Shown here: one piece after another, positions 13,513 to 15,518 of the stretch
How positions within the stretch are numbered: position 1 is the first letter of the stretch
Layout: the number at the start of each line of letters is the position of its first letter
Notes under the pieces: model-generated
The model's database searches: none
The model's input: the letters and a program-made list of their open reading frames with translations, nothing else
What the model was told of the DNA's origin: nothing
Assembly (NCBI GenBank): GCA_964534315.1
Contig: CAZHOV010000134.1
Span: forward strand, 1-15,518
Source of the DNA: CAZHOV01 sp964534315
Lineage (GTDB): Bacteria > Bacteroidota > Bacteroidia > Chitinophagales > Saprospiraceae
DNA length: 15,518 nt
Reading direction: 5' to 3'
Program-made: the position numbers and the translations under genes

Positions 13513-14667
13513 CTAATAAAAATTCTTTTTTTCTCTTGCCATTTTTCTCAATAAGGGGCTGCATCGGTAGCGGTCTTCATGGTACTCATCGTAGAGGGCA
13601 TCAAGCTCCTCCACACATTGCTTAATCCCCTTATCATCAGCCCATTGCAATAAGCCTTTAGGATAGTTTACGCCTTTGGTCATCGCCAGATCAATATCCT
13701 CCTTGGTGGCAATATTAAGAAAAAGGGCATCAGCGGCTTCATTAATGAGCATAACAACAATGCGATCAAGGACTTGACGCCCCAACTGCTCATTTTTATC
13801 AGGAGCAGGATGTTCTGCTCCGTCTGCGTAGTCATAATATCCCCTTCCCGATTTACGTCCCAGATAGCCAGCTTCCGCCATGCGTTTTTGAGTAAAAGAA
13901 GGCTTATAGCGAGGGTCGTAGTAGAAAGATTCAAAGACGGTTTCTGTTACTTTGTAATTGATATCATTTCCAATATAGTCCATTAGGGTGAAAGGCCCCA
14001 TGCGGAACCCTCCGAGTTCGGTTACCGCCCAGTCAATAGTCGGAATATCGGCAATGCCTTCCTCCAAAATACGAAGCGCTTCGCCGTAAAAAGGACGCGC
14101 TACCCGGTTGACGATAAAGCCGGGGGTGTCTTTAGCAATCACGGTTAACTTGCCAGTTTGATCGATTATTTTTCTGGACTGTTCCAGTATTTCCTGACTC
14201 GTTTGTACCGCAGGAATGATCTCCACCAGTTTCATCAGTGGAGCCGGATTAAAAAAGTGGATACCGATAACACGGGAAGCCTTCTCACAAGCCGCAGCGA
14301 TAGAAGCAATAGAAAGGGAGGAAGTATTGGAGGCTAAGATACAGTGTTCATCAACAATATTCTCTAACTGCCCGAATACATCTTTTTTTATCTTAATGTC
14401 TTCGATGATTGCTTCGATAACCAAATCGCATTCGCTATATGCATAGATGGAATCAACAAAGTAGATACGCCCGAAAATAGCCTTTGCCGTCGGATCGTCC
14501 AACCTGCCTTTTTCCACTAGTCGATTCAGTATTTTTTGCAATTTTTTACTAGCTCTTTCCAGTGCTTTAGGATTGTTGTCGTAAAGCATCACTTCGTGGC
14601 CGGCCGTTGCAAAAACTTGTGCAATGCCGGTACCCATTGATCCGGAACCGAGTACGCCAATTTGCAT
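13513..14667 (-). CDS. 3-hydroxyacyl-CoA dehydrogenase (PaaH-like)
   Basis: A 384-residue NAD-dependent 3-hydroxyacyl-CoA dehydrogenase that oxidises (S)-3-hydroxyacyl-CoA to 3-oxoacyl-CoA. The Rossmann domain starts GVLGSGSMGTG with glycines at 7, 9 and 12, and Asp30 after beta-2 favours NAD+. The catalytic set has the expected spacing: Ser116 (SNTSSL), His137 (GIHFFNP), Glu149 (VEII) and Asn187 (FIVNR). The first C-terminal domain is at about 184-282 (TPGFIVNRVARP, GPFTLMDYIG, GRKSGRGYYDY). A second copy at about 300-384 (INEAADALFLNIATKEDIDLAM) makes it longer than the roughly 285-residue short form and more like PaaH. It follows the PaaG-like crotonase by 76 bases on the same strand, so the two probably work on the same acyl-CoA, in phenylacetyl-CoA breakdown or beta-oxidation. 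Pathway choice is not settled. Confidence 0.92.
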   Translation of the reverse strand: MQIGVLGSGSMGTGIAQVFATAGHEVMLYDNNPKALERASKKLQKILNRLVEKGRLDDPTAKAIFGRIYFVDSIYAYSECDLVIEAIIEDIKIKKDVFGQLENIVDEHCILASNTSSLSIASIAAACEKASRVIGIHFFNPAPLMKLVEIIPAVQTSQEILEQSRKIIDQTGKLTVIAKDTPGFIVNRVARPFYGEALRILEEGIADIPTIDWAVTELGGFRMGPFTLMDYIGNDINYKVTETVFESFYYDPRYKPSFTQKRMAEAGYLGRKSGRGYYDYADGAEHPAPDKNEQLGRQVLDRIVVMLINEAADALFLNIATKEDIDLAMTKGVNYPKGLLQWADDKGIKQCVEELDALYDEYHEDRYRCSPLLRKMAREKKNFY

Positions 14668-14679
14668 TTTTTCTTTTTT

Positions 14680-14730
14680 GGTACAAGGAACAAGAGAAAG
14701 GGAAAGCCCTTATTGATTACTCATTGTACC
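14680..14730. repeat. Nested inverted repeats between the crotonase and dehydrogenase genes
   Basis: An outer dyad GGTACAA (14680-14686) / TTGTACC (14724-14730) encloses an inner short stem AAGGG (14698-14702) / CCCTT (14707-14711). It sits in the 76-base space between two probably co-transcribed genes and could fold in the mRNA to adjust expression of the second gene. The plus-strand words CAAGGAACAAGAGAAAG look repeat-derived. The structure is seen; the role is unknown. Confidence 0.45.
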
Positions 14731-14743
14731 TTGAAAATTAAAA

Positions 14744-15518
14744 TTAACTCCCCTTAAATTCGGGTTTTCGTTTTTCTAAAAAGGCATTGACGCCTTCTTG
14801 ATAATCATCGGTTAGTGCTGCCGTTGTTTGGTATTGTTCTTCAATAGCCAGTTGATTTTCCAGAGAATTTTCGAGTGATCGGTTGAGAGCTTTTTTGGTT
14901 AGCGCCAATCCTTTAGTAGGCATTTTAGCCAGCTTTTCAGCCAGCGATTTAGACTCTTCAATAAAATCATCATCAGGTAAGGCTTTGTAAATCATGCCGA
15001 TTTGTTCGGCCTCTTTCGCCGATACCCGGTCGCCCAGCATCATGAGTGCTGAGGCTCGTTGGAAGCCGATCAGTCGGGGAAGGAAAAACGTACCTCCGCT
15101 ATCCGGGATCAATCCGATTTTGCTAAAGGCCTGAATAAAAATTGCGGATTCGGTAGCGACGACGATATCGCAGGCAAAGGCAATATTGGCCCCCGCACCA
15201 GCGGCTACACCGTTGACGGCAGCAACTACCGGTTTTTCCAGATTTCTTATCTTTAGTATAATAGGATTATAATGTTCGCTTACGATCTTGCTGAGTTCCG
15301 GACCGTCTTCTGCTATTGCTTCCTGTAGGTCCTGGCCTGCACAGAAGGCTTTACCCATACCGGTTAGGTAAACTGCCCGGACTTCCGGATCTTCGGCACA
15401 TTGAGCGAGGTAGCCCTGAAGGCTCATAGCCATTTCTTTGACAAAGCTATTGTATTTTTCTGGCCGGTTAAGCGTAATATATGCCACATTATTAATGACT
15501 TCAAAAAGAATGGATTCC
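14744..15518 (-). CDS. Enoyl-CoA hydratase/isomerase family protein, PaaG-like (5' end at window edge)
   Basis: A crotonase-fold protein. The frame stays open to the window edge: it reads ESILFEVINN before VAYITLNRPEKYNSF, and the last base (15518, G on the minus strand) fits the third base of an ATG, giving about 258 residues; a GTG at 15487 is internal Val. Motifs are AFCAGQDLQE (CoA oxyanion hole, near residue 66), AAVNGVAAGAGANIAFACD (the second oxyanion-hole segment) and FSKIGLIPDSGGTFFLPRLIG. The Asp in PDSGGT, with no QPE glutamate of ordinary hydratases, is typical of PaaG (2-(1,2-epoxy-1,2-dihydrophenyl)acetyl-CoA isomerase) and related isomerases. The PaaH-like gene downstream supports a phenylacetate-type or beta-oxidation role, but the ring-epoxidising paaABCDE genes are not visible here, so substrate assignment is tentative. 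Confidence 0.88.
   Translation of the reverse strand, partial: ESILFEVINNVAYITLNRPEKYNSFVKEMAMSLQGYLAQCAEDPEVRAVYLTGMGKAFCAGQDLQEAIAEDGPELSKIVSEHYNPIILKIRNLEKPVVAAVNGVAAGAGANIAFACDIVVATESAIFIQAFSKIGLIPDSGGTFFLPRLIGFQRASALMMLGDRVSAKEAEQIGMIYKALPDDDFIEESKSLAEKLAKMPTKGLALTKKALNRSLENSLENQLAIEEQYQTTAALTDDYQEGVNAFLEKRKPEFKGS

Overview
The window reads as a chromosomal stretch from a member of the Bacteroidota, most likely from the Saprospiria side of the phylum (inference). Supporting signs are a secreted protein with a type A C-terminal sorting domain of the type IX secretion system, the DUF1800/DUF1501 gene pair, a sigma factor/one-TM anti-sigma-like pair of the style common in this phylum, exact matches to the phylum's -7 promoter box (TAnnTTTG), and a general lack of Shine-Dalgarno sequences. 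No tRNA, rRNA, CRISPR array, transposase, integrase or phage gene was found.

Layout. Positions 1-54 hold a perfect palindrome built from three evenly spaced smaller palindromes. Then on the minus strand come a class III aminotransferase (82-1275) and a two-gene unit in which DUF1800 (2590-3972) precedes a Tat-signal DUF1501 protein (1359-2549). A 307-base non-coding spacer with a 35-bp tandem repeat separates these from two plus-strand genes: a small TPR-like lipoprotein (4280-4813) and a secreted thioredoxin-like protein with a helical tail (4906-6072). A 440-base gap follows with three hairpins and a 25-codon minus-strand mini-ORF (6246-6323) that has a strong Shine-Dalgarno and sits next to an intrinsic terminator. 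Upstream of it on the minus strand are an anti-sigma-like membrane protein and its overlapping sigma factor (6513-7978), an AI-2E family permease (8052-9182), a coiled-coil/TM/pentapeptide-repeat protein (9324-10535), a very strong terminator hairpin (10585-10641) and a double-PDZ protein sorted by T9SS (10651-11871). A 449-base divergent intergenic region leads to a POTRA-less outer-membrane beta-barrel of the BamA/TamA surface-antigen type (12321-13505). The window closes with a convergent minus-strand unit: a PaaG-like crotonase (cut by the window edge, apparently just inside its start codon) followed by a PaaH-like 3-hydroxyacyl-CoA dehydrogenase.

How they fit together. Much of the content concerns the cell envelope: lipoprotein, exported thioredoxin, Tat-exported DUF1501, permease, T9SS-sorted PDZ protein, barrel protein, and a membrane-spanning anti-sigma candidate that could report on the envelope. 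The two terminal genes form a beta-oxidation or phenylacetyl-CoA-type module. No single large novel system is evident. The least explained signals are the tripartite palindrome, the mini-ORF/terminator unit, and the dyad over the aminotransferase promoter.
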